From: Demequina phytophila | GTDB lineage: Bacteria > Actinomycetota > Actinomycetes > Actinomycetales > Demequinaceae | Assembly (NCBI RefSeq): GCF_000971135.1 | Contig: NZ_BBLW01000002.1 | Span: forward strand, 124,001-188,000 | DNA: 64,000 bases | Direction of reading: 5' to 3' | Shown here: piece after piece, positions 1 through 8,893 of the stretch | How positions within the stretch are numbered: position 1 is the stretch's first letter | How the letters are laid out: every line of letters starts with the position of its first letter | Program-made: the position numbers and the translations under genes | The notes under the pieces: model-generated | Seen by the model: only the letters and a program-made list of their open reading frames with translations | The model's database searches: none | What the model was told of the DNA's origin: nothing

Positions 1-1101
1 GGCATCAGCCTGTCGCAGGGCGGCGCCTCCGGCGTGATCCAGGACCAGGTGAGCGACCTGGGCGCCTCGGTCGACATGATCGGCTGGACCATCGTCGCCT
101 ACGCGCTCGGCGTGGTGGTGGGGGCGCCGCTCATCATGGTCGGCCTCGCGGCGTGGAACCGCCGGCGCCTGCTGCTCGCCATGTCCGCGGTGTTCGTCGT
201 GACGTCCGCCCTCACCGCGCTCGCGCCCACGGTGGAGACCTTGTTCGTCGCGCGGCTGCTCGCGGGCCTGCCTCATGGCGCGCTGCTGGGCAGCGCCGCG
301 TACGTCGGGGTCCTCGCGCTCGGTGCGGAGAGGCGCGGCCAGGTGCTCGCCACCATCATGTACGGGCTCACCGCCGCGATCGTGGTCGGGGTGCCCGCGA
401 TGCAGTGGATCTCGATCCAGTCCGGCTGGCGGGTCGCGTACTGGGTGGTGGCAGGCGTGGGCCTCGCGGGATTCGCGCTCATGTGGGCGTTCGTGCCCTC
501 GGTGCCCGGCACCCACGGCGCCGGCTTCCGTACCGAGCTCGCGGCCCTCCGGGGAAGGGTGCTGTGGACCGCGATCCTCACGGTCACGGTCGGCTTCGCG
601 GGCCTGGGCGCCGTCCAGTCGTACATGGTGCCGCTGCTGGAGGACACCAACGGCTTCGCGCCATCCACCGTGACCCTGGTGCTCGCGCTGTTCGGGCTCG
701 GCATGACCGCCGGTGCGTACGTGGGCGGACGCCTCACGGACCGCTCGGTGCTGCTCACGTCACGCGTGGGGATCATCGGGGTGGCGGCGACCCTGCTGCT
801 CCTCGGTCTGGTGGGCGGGTCGGGCTGGCCCGTGGTGGTCGCGCTGGTGCTGCTCGGTGTCTTCATCCAGACGTTCTCACAGGCCGCACAGGCGCACCTC
901 ATGGACGCGACGCATACGTCGCCCTCGCTGGGTGCGGCGCTGTCGCACTCCGCCCTCAACGCCGCGACCGTGGTCGGCACGGGTCTGGGTGCCGTCGTCA
1001 TCGCGGCCGGGCTCGGGTACGTCGCGCCCGCGTGGGTCGCGCTCGCGCTCGCGCTGGTCGCGATCGTGCTCGTCTTCGTGGGGCCCGGCTACCGCCGGTG
1101 A
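1..1101 (+). CDS. MFS transporter, 5' end outside the window
   Basis: The reading frame is open from the first base, so the start lies upstream; 366 residues are visible. It is a hydrophobic protein with about ten visible membrane segments and the motif RLLAGLPHGALLG, which resembles the AraJ-like drug or sugar efflux branch of the major facilitator superfamily. It presumably exports a small molecule across the cytoplasmic membrane; the substrate cannot be read from the sequence. It ends 34 nt before hemC, which has its own promoter-like box, so the two need not be cotranscribed. Family confidence is high, substrate unknown. Confidence 0.85.
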   Translation, partial: GISLSQGGASGVIQDQVSDLGASVDMIGWTIVAYALGVVVGAPLIMVGLAAWNRRRLLLAMSAVFVVTSALTALAPTVETLFVARLLAGLPHGALLGSAAYVGVLALGAERRGQVLATIMYGLTAAIVVGVPAMQWISIQSGWRVAYWVVAGVGLAGFALMWAFVPSVPGTHGAGFRTELAALRGRVLWTAILTVTVGFAGLGAVQSYMVPLLEDTNGFAPSTVTLVLALFGLGMTAGAYVGGRLTDRSVLLTSRVGIIGVAATLLLLGLVGGSGWPVVVALVLLGVFIQTFSQAAQAHLMDATHTSPSLGAALSHSALNAATVVGTGLGAVVIAAGLGYVAPAWVALALALVAIVLVFVGPGYRR

Positions 1102-1122
1102 TCGGTCCCAGGCTCCGACGAC

Positions 1123-1128
1123 TACCCT
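1123..1128 (+). promoter_or_regulatory. -10 box (TACCCT) for leaderless hemC
   Basis: TACCCT lies exactly 7 nt before the hemC ATG, and no Shine-Dalgarno sequence is present. The TANNNT-N7-ATG layout is what leaderless actinobacterial transcripts show. No clear -35 box is visible. The same arrangement recurs at several other genes in the window, which strengthens the call. Confidence 0.55.
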
Positions 1129-1135
1129 GGACCGC

Positions 1136-2053
1136 ATGAATCTTCGCCTCGGCACCCGTGGATCCGCGCTCGCGACGGCGCAGTCCGGGCAGTTCGCGGA
1201 CGCCGTGGTCGCCGCGGCGGCGGACGGGGGCGTCGAGGCCGCCGTGGAGCTCGTGAAGGTCACCACGAAGGGCGACGTGGACCGCGGCTCCCTGGTGGGG
1301 CTGTCGCAGACCGGCGTGTTCGTCACGGCGCTGCGCGAGGCTCTGCTCGCGGATGAGTGCGACTTCATCGTCCACTCGCTCAAGGACGTCCCCACACAGC
1401 CGTACCCGGGCCTCGACGTGGTCGCGATCCCCGAGCGCGAGGACCCGCGCGACGTGCTGTGCACGGACGGCCGCGCCCTCGAGGACCTGCCGGCCGGCGC
1501 CCGCATCGGCACCGGCTCGCCGCGCCGGGGCTCGCAGCTGCTGGCGATGCGCCCCGACCTCGACGTCCGGCCGTTGCGCGGCAACGTCGACACCCGTCTG
1601 GGCCACATCGGACAGGACCTCGACGGCGTGCTGCTGGCCGCGGCCGGGCTCAACCGCCTGGGCCGCTCCCACGACGCGACGCAGCCGCTCGACGTCGCGG
1701 CCATGCTGCCCGCACCCGGCCAGGGCGCCCTCGCGATCGAGATCCGCGCGGACGCGCCCCTCGAGCTCCGCGACCTGTTGGCCCGTCTCGACCACGCGGA
1801 GACCCGCGCGTGCGTCACCGCCGAGCGGGAGGCGCTGCGCGTGCTCGACGCCGGCTGCGCCGCCCCGGTGGCCGCGCACGCGACGGTGACGCGCGGCCGC
1901 CTCACCCTGCACACGCGGGTGATCTCGACCGACGGCACGCTCGCGCTCAACGAGCGCAACTCCGGGGTGATCGCGGAGGCCGCGGCGATCGGGCGCTCGA
2001 GCGGCTTCTCGCTGCTGGGCCGCGGCGCCGAACGCCTCATGGGTCGCGCATGA
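1136..2053 (+). CDS. hemC: Hydroxymethylbilane synthase (porphobilinogen deaminase)
   Basis: Polymerises four porphobilinogen units into hydroxymethylbilane in the cytoplasm, the third step of the C5 heme/siroheme pathway. The 305-residue protein starts MNLRLGTRGSALA, as is usual for the family, has the SLKDVPT segment, and carries the dipyrromethane-cofactor cysteine at about residue 241 in LDAGCAAPVAAHA. The ATG at 1136 was chosen because it begins this conserved N-terminus and sits 7 nt after a TACCCT box. It overlaps hemD by ATGA, so hemC, hemD, hemB and hemL form one operon. Confidence 0.97.
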   Translation: MNLRLGTRGSALATAQSGQFADAVVAAAADGGVEAAVELVKVTTKGDVDRGSLVGLSQTGVFVTALREALLADECDFIVHSLKDVPTQPYPGLDVVAIPEREDPRDVLCTDGRALEDLPAGARIGTGSPRRGSQLLAMRPDLDVRPLRGNVDTRLGHIGQDLDGVLLAAAGLNRLGRSHDATQPLDVAAMLPAPGQGALAIEIRADAPLELRDLLARLDHAETRACVTAEREALRVLDAGCAAPVAAHATVTRGRLTLHTRVISTDGTLALNERNSGVIAEAAAIGRSSGFSLLGRGAERLMGRA

Positions 2054-2829
2054 GCCTCGCGGGCCGCCGCCTCCTGGTGCCCGTCACCGCGGAGCGCACC
2101 GCCTTCGCCGAGCAGCTCGCCGCCGAGGGTGCGGACGTGACCGCGGTCGCGTTCATCGCGATCGTGCCGCCCGCGGACCCGGCCGCGCTCGAGGCCGCGA
2201 CGCTCGCGTGGCTCGACGGCGCCTACGACTGGATGGCGGTCACGAGCCGCAACGCGGTGCTCGCGATGGACCGCATCGCCCGCGCGCACGGGCGCACGCT
2301 CGCCGAGCCGCAGCCCGGCGCACGCGTCGCCACGGTGGGCGAGGCGACGCGCGCGGTCTGCGCGGAGGTGGGCCTCACCGTCGACCTGGTGCCCGCCTCC
2401 CGCGCCGACGCTCGCGGCATCGTCGCCGAGCTGCCCGTGGGAACCGGGCGCGTGCTCGCGCCGCTCGGCAACCTCGCGTCACCCGCGCTCGTTCGGGGCC
2501 TCGCGCGCCAGGGCTGGCGGGTCGACGGCGTCGAGGCGTATCGCACCGTCGACGGCCCGGGGATGGACGATGCCACGGTCGCCGCGGCAGCGGACGGTCG
2601 CCTGGACGCGGTCCTCCTGACGTCCGGCTCGGTCGCCGAGCGCTTCGCCGCCGCGTGCCCGTCGGTCGCCCCCGGAACGCGCATCGTCGCCATCGGGCGT
2701 ACCACGGAGGCGGGGGCCCGCGCCGCGGGCCTCGCCGTGGACGCCGTCGCCACCGCGCCCACCTACGCTGGGATCCGGGCCGCGCTCGACGCGGCGCTCG
2801 CCACCCCCACCCAGGGAGACCCGTCATGA
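2050..2829 (+). CDS. hemD: Uroporphyrinogen-III synthase
   Basis: Cyclises hydroxymethylbilane with inversion of ring D to give uroporphyrinogen III, the branch point to heme and siroheme. The 259-residue protein is a normal two-lobed HemD: it opens AGRRLLVPVTAERTAFAEQL and has the AVTSRNAV and LLTSGSVAERF segments of the active-site cleft. HemD sequences are poorly conserved, so position between hemC and hemB is important evidence. It overlaps hemC and hemB by ATGA at each end. A second HemD-like protein at 14549 carries a DNA-binding domain and is a regulator rather than a duplicate enzyme. Confidence 0.92.
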   Translation: MSLAGRRLLVPVTAERTAFAEQLAAEGADVTAVAFIAIVPPADPAALEAATLAWLDGAYDWMAVTSRNAVLAMDRIARAHGRTLAEPQPGARVATVGEATRAVCAEVGLTVDLVPASRADARGIVAELPVGTGRVLAPLGNLASPALVRGLARQGWRVDGVEAYRTVDGPGMDDATVAAAADGRLDAVLLTSGSVAERFAAACPSVAPGTRIVAIGRTTEAGARAAGLAVDAVATAPTYAGIRAALDAALATPTQGDPS

Positions 2830-3800
2830 CCTCGTACCGTCCGCGGCGCCTGCGCGCCACGCCCGCGATGCGCCGCCTCGTGCGCGAGGTGCGACCGCAC
2901 GCGTCCGAGCTGGTGCTGCCGGTCTTCATCCACGAGGACCTCACCGAGCCGCGACCCATCGCGTCGTTGCCGGGTGTGTCCCAGCACCCGCTGAGCGCGG
3001 TGGCGGGTCTGGTCGAGGAGGCGATCGCGGCGGGCCTGGGCGGCCTCATGATCTTCGCGATCCCCTCCGTGCGCGACGCCGTCGGCTCCGGGGCCATCGA
3101 CCCCGAGGGCATCCTCAACCGCGCGATCGCCGCGGCCGCGGGGGCCGCGGGGGACCGGCTGGTCGTCATGGCGGACCTCTGCCTCGACGAGTTCACCGAC
3201 CACGGCCACTGCGGCGTGCTGTCCTCCGACGGCCGCGTCGACAACGACGCCACGCTCGAGGTCTATGCCGCGATGGGCCTCGCGCAGGCCCGCGCCGGCG
3301 CCCACGTGCTCGGCCTCAGCGGCATGATGGACCACCAGGTCGCCGTGGTGCGCGAGGCGCTCGAGGCGGAGGGCTTCACCGACGCCGCGATCCTCGCGTA
3401 CGCCGCCAAGTACGCCTCTGCGTTCTACGGTCCCTTCCGCGAGGCCGTCGACAGCCAGCTCCAGGGCGACCGGCGCACCTACCAGATCGACCCCGCGAAC
3501 GGCCGCCAGGGCCTGCACGAGGCCGAGCTCGACGAGCTCGAGGGCGCGGACATGGTGATGGTGAAGCCGGCGCTGCCGTACCTCGACGTGGTCGCCGAGG
3601 TCGCCGCGCAATCGCGCGTGCCCGTCGCGGCCTATCACGTGTCGGGCGAGTACGCCCAGATCGAGGCGGCCGCCGCGAACGGCTGGCTGGACCGCCGCGC
3701 CTCTCACCTCGAGGCCCTCACGTCGATGCGCCGGGCCGGCGCCGACATCGTCGTCACCTACGCGGCGCTCGAGCTCGCCGCCTGGCTCAAGGAGAACTAA
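2826..3800 (+). CDS. hemB: Delta-aminolevulinic acid dehydratase (porphobilinogen synthase)
   Basis: Condenses two 5-aminolevulinate molecules to porphobilinogen. The 324-residue length is typical. The two active-site lysine regions are visible, AYAAKYASAFYGPF and MVMVKPALPYLDVV (Schiff-base lysine). The metal-site segment reads DLCLDEFTDHGHCG: the middle cysteine of the zinc-type C-x-C pair is aspartate, pointing to a mixed or magnesium-type site (inference). It overlaps hemD by ATGA, and its TAA is immediately followed by the hemL GTG. Confidence 0.98.
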   Translation: MTSYRPRRLRATPAMRRLVREVRPHASELVLPVFIHEDLTEPRPIASLPGVSQHPLSAVAGLVEEAIAAGLGGLMIFAIPSVRDAVGSGAIDPEGILNRAIAAAAGAAGDRLVVMADLCLDEFTDHGHCGVLSSDGRVDNDATLEVYAAMGLAQARAGAHVLGLSGMMDHQVAVVREALEAEGFTDAAILAYAAKYASAFYGPFREAVDSQLQGDRRTYQIDPANGRQGLHEAELDELEGADMVMVKPALPYLDVVAEVAAQSRVPVAAYHVSGEYAQIEAAAANGWLDRRASHLEALTSMRRAGADIVVTYAALELAAWLKEN

Positions 3801-5105
3801 GTGTCCTCGTACTCGGAGCGCGCCCGCGCGATCCTGCCCGGCGGCGTGAACTCGCCCGTGCGCGCCTGGAACGGCGTCGGGGGAGAGCCGGTGCCCATCG
3901 CCTCGGCGAGCGGGTCGCGGATCACCGACGCGGACGGCCGCGAGATGATCGACCTGGTCGCCTCGTGGGGCCCCGCGATCCTGGGGCACGCGAAGCCCGA
4001 GGTGGTCGCAGCGGTGCAGGCCGCCGCGGCTCGCGGGCTGTCGTTCGGGGCGACCACCGAGGCCGAGGTGGAGCTCGCGGAGATCATCCGCGACCGCTAC
4101 GCGCCCGCCGAGCGGGTGCGCCTGGTCTCCACCGGCACCGAGGCCACCATGACCGCGATCCGCCTCGCGCGCGCCGCGACCGGACGCGACGTGATCGTGA
4201 AGTTCGCCGGCTGCTACCACGGCCACTCGGACGCGCTGCTGGTCGCCGCGGGCTCGGGCCTCGCGACCGCGGGAGTGCCCGACTCCGCGGGCGTCACGCC
4301 GGGCGCCGCGCGCGACACCCTGGTGCTGCCGTACGGCGACGAGGCCGCCCTCACCGACGCGTTCGCGGAGCGCGGCGCGGAGATCGCCGGCGTGATCGTC
4401 GAGGCCGCGCCCGCCAACATGGGCGTGATCCGCCCGCCCGAGGGCTTCAACCGCCTCATCTCGACGCTGTGCCGCCACGAGGGCGCCGTGATGATCCTCG
4501 ACGAGGTCCTCACGGGCTTCCGCGCGGGCCCCGCCGGCTACTGGGGCGTCGAGCGCGACCACGACCTCGCCGCGGGTCTCGACCCGTGGACACCCGACCT
4601 CGTGACCTTCGGCAAGGTCATCGGCGGCGGCCTGCCCGTCGCCGCGCTGGGCGGCCGCCAGGACCTCATGGAGCAGCTTGCGCCGCTCGGCCCGGTCTAT
4701 CAGGCAGGCACGCTGTCGGGGAACCCCGTCGCGGTCGCGGCGGGCCTCGCCACCATGCGCCTGCTCACCGACGACGTGCACGCGCGCGTCGCCGCGACCG
4801 CGCAGTCGCTGGTGGACGGCGTGTCCGCCGCGCTCACCGCGCACGGCATCGCGCACGCCGTGGGCCGCGCCGGCACGCTGTTCTCGTTCTTCCTGGGGCT
4901 GGACGAGGCTCCGGTCACCTTCGACGACGTGTCTCGCCAGGACACGGCCGCCTTCGGGCGCCTGTTCCACGCGCTGCGGCGCGAGGGGGTCGCGCTGCCG
5001 CCGAGCGCCTATGAGGCGTGGTTCGTCACCGCCGCCCACTCCGTCAACGACGTCCGGCACATCGTGTCGACGGTCGAGCAGTGGGCGTCCACCGAGAACG
5101 CCTGA
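3801..5105 (+). CDS. hemL: Glutamate-1-semialdehyde 2,1-aminomutase
   Basis: PLP enzyme that converts glutamate-1-semialdehyde to 5-aminolevulinate, the substrate of HemB. The 434-residue protein begins YSERARAILPGGVNSPVRA, typical of HemL, and has the PLP lysine at about residue 272 in TFGKVIGGGLPVAALGG. The GTG start directly follows the hemB stop and has AAGGAG 6 nt upstream, so it is translated from the same messenger. It is the last gene of the heme operon; a hairpin follows at 5160-5190. Confidence 0.97.
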   Translation: MSSYSERARAILPGGVNSPVRAWNGVGGEPVPIASASGSRITDADGREMIDLVASWGPAILGHAKPEVVAAVQAAAARGLSFGATTEAEVELAEIIRDRYAPAERVRLVSTGTEATMTAIRLARAATGRDVIVKFAGCYHGHSDALLVAAGSGLATAGVPDSAGVTPGAARDTLVLPYGDEAALTDAFAERGAEIAGVIVEAAPANMGVIRPPEGFNRLISTLCRHEGAVMILDEVLTGFRAGPAGYWGVERDHDLAAGLDPWTPDLVTFGKVIGGGLPVAALGGRQDLMEQLAPLGPVYQAGTLSGNPVAVAAGLATMRLLTDDVHARVAATAQSLVDGVSAALTAHGIAHAVGRAGTLFSFFLGLDEAPVTFDDVSRQDTAAFGRLFHALRREGVALPPSAYEAWFVTAAHSVNDVRHIVSTVEQWASTENA

Positions 5106-5159
5106 AACGTCGTCGAAGCGGCGACTGCCGCATCGTCCCTGGTACATCACCTTCCTCAC

Positions 5160-5190
5160 GGGCGCGTGAGGGTACGGTGAGCGCCCTCAC
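5160..5190 (+). terminator. Hairpin after hemL
   Basis: GTGAGGG (5166-5172) pairs with CCCTCAC (5184-5190) across 11 nt; GGGCGC at 5160 and GCGCCC at 5181 offer an alternative stem. There is no T tract, so this could end the hem messenger or form part of the narK leader. Confidence 0.4.
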
Positions 5191-5228
5191 AGCGGCACCG
5201 CGTGCCAGGTGAGGAAGAGTTCTCCCAC

Positions 5229-5273
5229 GTTTCACACGACGTGACCTCGGGTGAAACCTCCCTTCCCTACCTT
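5229..5273 (+). promoter_or_regulatory. Candidate operator and -10 box upstream of narK
   Basis: A 7-bp inverted repeat, GTTTCAC (5229-5235) and GTGAAAC (5251-5257), is separated by 15 bp that contain GTGAC (5241-5245). The half-sites resemble the GTNAC/GAAAC elements of actinobacterial GlnR boxes, though spacing here is 10-12 bp rather than strictly 11. The right arm extends into a 13-bp string (5250-5262) found again at 14445-14457. Each copy is followed after 5 nt by a TANNNT box; here it is TACCTT at 5268-5273. A role in nitrogen control by GlnR and/or NnaR is inferred. Confidence 0.5.
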
Positions 5274-5337
5274 CGGGAGAGTCCGATTCCCCGCGGGGCG
5301 ACCGCCCCGGTCGGACCTCAGTCCCCAGGGAGGGGCC

Positions 5338-6738
5338 ATGACCGTTTCCGACAAGGCCGCCGTCGCGGCAGTCGAGCCAGGCATCATCGGCAAGGGCCGG
5401 TGGATCGAGCGCTGGGAGCCCGAGAACGAGCTGTTCTGGGAGGCCCGAGGCAAGTCCATCGCGTTCCGCAACCTCGTCTTCTCGATCGTCGCCGAGCACA
5501 TCGGCTTCTCCGTGTGGCTGCTGTGGTCGATCGTGGTGGTCCGCATGTACGGCACGTTCGACGCCGCCACGGGCGAGCTCGTCGCCACCGGCGCGAACGG
5601 CTGGGCCCTCACCGCGAGCCAGGGCTTCACGCTCCTCGCGGTCGCGTCCGGCGTGGGCGCGTTCCTGCGCGTCCCCTACACGTTCGCGGTGCCGGTGTTC
5701 GGCGGCCGCAACTGGACCGTCATCTCCGCGGTCCTGCTGCTCATCCCGACGCTCGGGCTCGCGTGGGCGGTGCAGGACCCGTCGACGCCGTTCGGCGTGC
5801 TGGTCGCGATCGCCTCGACGGCCGGCTTCGGCGGCGGCAACTTCGCCTCGTCGATGTCGAACATCTCGTTCTTCTACCCGGACAAGGAGAAGGGCTGGGC
5901 GCTCGGGCTCAACGCCGCGGGCGGCAACATCGGCGTCGCGGTCGCGCAGAAGCTGGTGCCGCTCGTCATCGGCATCGGCGCGCTCGGCCTCTCGGCCGCC
6001 GGCCTGGTCTACGTCCCGCTCGCCCTGGCGGCCGCGGTTCTCGCGTTCCTCTTCATGGACAACCTGCGCGAGGCCAAGGCCGACCCCAAGCCCACGGCCG
6101 CCTCGCTGCGCCACGGCCACACCTGGCTCATGGCGTTCCTCTACATCGGCACCTTCGGTTCCTTCATCGGCTACTCGGCGGCGTTCCCCACGCTGCTCAC
6201 CGTGGTGTTCGAGCGCGCGGACATCGCGCTCAGCTGGGGCTTCCTGGGGGCGCTGATCGGCTCGCTGTCGCGCCCGTACGGCGGCAAGCTCGCGGACCGC
6301 GTCGGAGGCGCGATCATCACCGTCGGCGCGTTCGTGGTGATGGCGATCGCGGGCATCACCGCGGTGGTGGGCGTGCAGCAGCACTCGCTCGGGCTGTTCT
6401 TCGTCAGCTTCATGGTGCTGTTCGCCGCCACCGGGATCGGGAACGGGTCGACGTATCGCATGATCCCGTCGATCTTCGGACGCATCCAGGCCCGCAAGGG
6501 ATCCGACACCGAGGAGAGCCGCCTGGACTTCAAGCGTCAGGCCGCGGGCGCGGTGGGCATCATCTCCGCGGTGGGCGCCTTCGGCGGCTTCGCGATCCCG
6601 TTCATCTACAAGATCGCGAAGGAGCAGACGGGCACCATCGTCCCCGCGCTCCAGATCTACGTGGTCGTGTTCCTCGCGATGGCGGTCATCACGTGGGTGT
6701 TCTACCTGCGCAAGGGCGCCGAGATGCGGAACGTCTGA
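5338..6738 (+). CDS. narK: Nitrate/nitrite transporter, NNP (NarK) family
   Basis: A 466-residue major facilitator with about twelve membrane segments. Family signs are the long hydrophilic N-terminus ending in WEARGKSIAFRNLVFSI, and the glycine-rich nitrate-signature stretches around STAGFGGGNFASSMSNI and LGLNAAGGNIGVAVAQ. It probably imports nitrate and possibly exports nitrite. The ATG at 5338 follows a strong CAGGGAGG ribosome site. The nitrate reductase gene begins 1 nt after its stop, so it is the first gene of the nitrate operon and probably carries the control site at 5229-5273. Confidence 0.92.
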   Translation: MTVSDKAAVAAVEPGIIGKGRWIERWEPENELFWEARGKSIAFRNLVFSIVAEHIGFSVWLLWSIVVVRMYGTFDAATGELVATGANGWALTASQGFTLLAVASGVGAFLRVPYTFAVPVFGGRNWTVISAVLLLIPTLGLAWAVQDPSTPFGVLVAIASTAGFGGGNFASSMSNISFFYPDKEKGWALGLNAAGGNIGVAVAQKLVPLVIGIGALGLSAAGLVYVPLALAAAVLAFLFMDNLREAKADPKPTAASLRHGHTWLMAFLYIGTFGSFIGYSAAFPTLLTVVFERADIALSWGFLGALIGSLSRPYGGKLADRVGGAIITVGAFVVMAIAGITAVVGVQQHSLGLFFVSFMVLFAATGIGNGSTYRMIPSIFGRIQARKGSDTEESRLDFKRQAAGAVGIISAVGAFGGFAIPFIYKIAKEQTGTIVPALQIYVVVFLAMAVITWVFYLRKGAEMRNV

Positions 6739-6739
6739 C

Positions 6740-8893
6740 ATGACGCGCCCCGTCCCCACCCACTGCCCCTACTGCGCGCTGCAGTGCGCGCAGACCCTCA
6801 CCCCGGCCGCCGGACGCATCCCGGTGACGGTCGAGGGGCGCGAGTTCCCCACCAACCGCGGGGGACTGTGCCAGAAGGGCTGGACCTCCCCGGAGGTGCT
6901 TCGCGCCGCCGACCGTCTCACGGTGCCGCTGCTGCGGACCGCGGACGGCGGCTTCCGCGAGGCGGGTTGGGACGAGGCGCTCGACCTGGTGGCGTCGCGG
7001 GTCGCGACGCTCCAGGCCGAGTCGGGGGACGATGCGGTGGCCGTGTTCGGCGGCGGCGGCCTCACCAACGAGAAGGCGTACGCCCTGGGCAAGTTCGCCC
7101 GGCTCGCGCTGCACACCCGGCTCATCGACTACAACGGCCGGTTCTGCATGTCGTCCGCGGCCGCCGCGTCGAACCGCTCGCTCGGCATGGACCGCGGTCT
7201 CGCGTTCCCGCTCTCCGACCTCGGCGGCGCGGACGCCGTGCTGATCCTCGGCTCGAACATGGGCGTCACCATGCCGCCGTTCGTGCAGCACCTGGCAGGG
7301 GTGCGCTCGCGGGGAGGCCTGGTGGTGGTGGACCCGCGCCAGACCGTCACCGCGAAGCTCGCACGGGACGGCGCGGGGATCCACCTCGCCCCCGTCCCCG
7401 GCTCCGACATGGTGGTGCTCCTCGCGCTGCTCCACATCGTGCTCGCCGAGGGCCTGCACGACGTGGCCTACCTCGCGGACCGGGCGGAGGGCCTCGACGA
7501 GGTGCGCCGCTCGGTCGCCCAGTGGTGGCCCGAGCGCGCCGAGGCCGCCACCGGGATCCCCGCGGACACGCTCCGCGAGGTCGCACGCCTCCTGGCCGCC
7601 GCATCCCCCTCGCGCGGCGGCCGGGGGGCGTACATCCTCACCGGACGGGGCATCGAGCAGATGGCGCAGGGCACGGACTGCGTGAGCGCGGCGATCAACC
7701 TCGCGCTCGCGCTGGGGCTCATCGGGCGCCACGGCTCGGGCTTCGGCCCCGTCACGGGTCAGGGCAACGGCCAGGGCGGCCGCGAGCACGGCCAGAAGTC
7801 GGACCAGCTGCCCGGCTACCGGATGATCACGGACCCCGCTGCGCGGGCTCACGTGGCAGGCGTGTGGGGCGTCGACCCCGACACGATCCCCGGACCCGGC
7901 GTCCCGGCCGTGCAGCTGCTGACCTCGCTCGGCACCTCCGGCGGCCCGCGCGCGCTCCTGGTCCACGGCTCCAACGTCGTGGTGAGCGCCCCCAACGCGA
8001 CGCGCGTCGAGGAGCGCCTGCGCGCGCTCGACCTGCTGGTGGTGTGCGACATCGTGCCGTCGGAGACCGCGATGCTCGCCGACGTCATCCTCCCGGTCAC
8101 CCAGTGGGCCGAGGAGGAGGGCACCATGACCAACCTCGAGGGGCGGATCATCCGTCGCCGTCGCGCGGTGGACGCCCCCGGCGAGGCGCGTTCCGAGCTG
8201 TGGATCCTGCGCGAGCTCGCGGCCCGCCTGGGCTGCACGGCGCTGTTCAGCGAGGACCCCGAGGTGATGTTCGACGAGATGGCCCGCGCCTCCGCCGGCG
8301 GCAAGGCCGACTACAGCGGCGTCACGTACGCCCGCCTCGACGCGGGGGAGGAGCTGTTCTGGCCCGTCCCCGTCGCGACGCCGGGCACCGCCGCCCACCC
8401 CGGCACCCCGCGCCCCTTCCTCGAGACCTTCCCCACCCCGAGCGGGCGCGCCCGCATGATCGCCGTGTCGCACCGCGGTCCGGCCGACGACGTCCGTCCC
8501 GGCGCGACCACCTACCTCGTGACCGGTCGGGTGCTGCAGCACTACCAGTCGGGCGCCCAGACCCGTCGCGTCGAGGAGCTCGCGCAGGCGCAGCCCGAGG
8601 CCTTCGTCGAGATGCACCCGCTGCTCGCCGAGCGGCTGGGGATCGCCGCCGGCGAGGTCGCGATCCTCACCAGCGCGCGCGGCGAGGCGATGGCGCCCGT
8701 CCGCCTCACCGCGGACATCCGCCCCGACACGGTCTTCATGCCGTTCCACTGGGCGGGCGCCGGCAGCGCGAACCGCCTCACCAACGACGCCACCGACCCG
8801 ACGTCGGCGATGCCCGAGTTCAAGGTCACGGCGGTCGAGATCCGCGCCACGCGTCTCGACGAGGCCGCCGTGAGGGAAGGAGCGCTCCGATGA
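6740..8893 (+). CDS. nasA: Assimilatory nitrate reductase, molybdopterin catalytic subunit
   Basis: Reduces nitrate to nitrite in the cytoplasm. The 717-residue protein starts with a [4Fe-4S] motif HCPYCALQC with the fourth cysteine in GLCQKGW, followed by the molybdopterin oxidoreductase domain; the molybdenum ligand is probably Cys136 in RFCMSSAAAASNR. The C-terminal third (about 590-700) is the dinucleotide-binding domain. It lacks the C-terminal BFD-type [2Fe-2S] domain that many NasA proteins have; the next gene carries such a domain. ATG follows the narK stop by 1 nt and the end overlaps the next gene by ATGA. Formate dehydrogenase is the main alternative family, but the neighbours decide for nitrate. 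Confidence 0.93.
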   Translation: MTRPVPTHCPYCALQCAQTLTPAAGRIPVTVEGREFPTNRGGLCQKGWTSPEVLRAADRLTVPLLRTADGGFREAGWDEALDLVASRVATLQAESGDDAVAVFGGGGLTNEKAYALGKFARLALHTRLIDYNGRFCMSSAAAASNRSLGMDRGLAFPLSDLGGADAVLILGSNMGVTMPPFVQHLAGVRSRGGLVVVDPRQTVTAKLARDGAGIHLAPVPGSDMVVLLALLHIVLAEGLHDVAYLADRAEGLDEVRRSVAQWWPERAEAATGIPADTLREVARLLAAASPSRGGRGAYILTGRGIEQMAQGTDCVSAAINLALALGLIGRHGSGFGPVTGQGNGQGGREHGQKSDQLPGYRMITDPAARAHVAGVWGVDPDTIPGPGVPAVQLLTSLGTSGGPRALLVHGSNVVVSAPNATRVEERLRALDLLVVCDIVPSETAMLADVILPVTQWAEEEGTMTNLEGRIIRRRRAVDAPGEARSELWILRELAARLGCTALFSEDPEVMFDEMARASAGGKADYSGVTYARLDAGEELFWPVPVATPGTAAHPGTPRPFLETFPTPSGRARMIAVSHRGPADDVRPGATTYLVTGRVLQHYQSGAQTRRVEELAQAQPEAFVEMHPLLAERLGIAAGEVAILTSARGEAMAPVRLTADIRPDTVFMPFHWAGAGSANRLTNDATDPTSAMPEFKVTAVEIRATRLDEAAVREGALR

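Noticed and set aside
2763-5159. A 798-codon minus-strand frame opposite hemB and hemL
   Set aside because: Arg/Gly/Ala/Val-rich translation without any recognisable domain; both plus-strand genes are certain.
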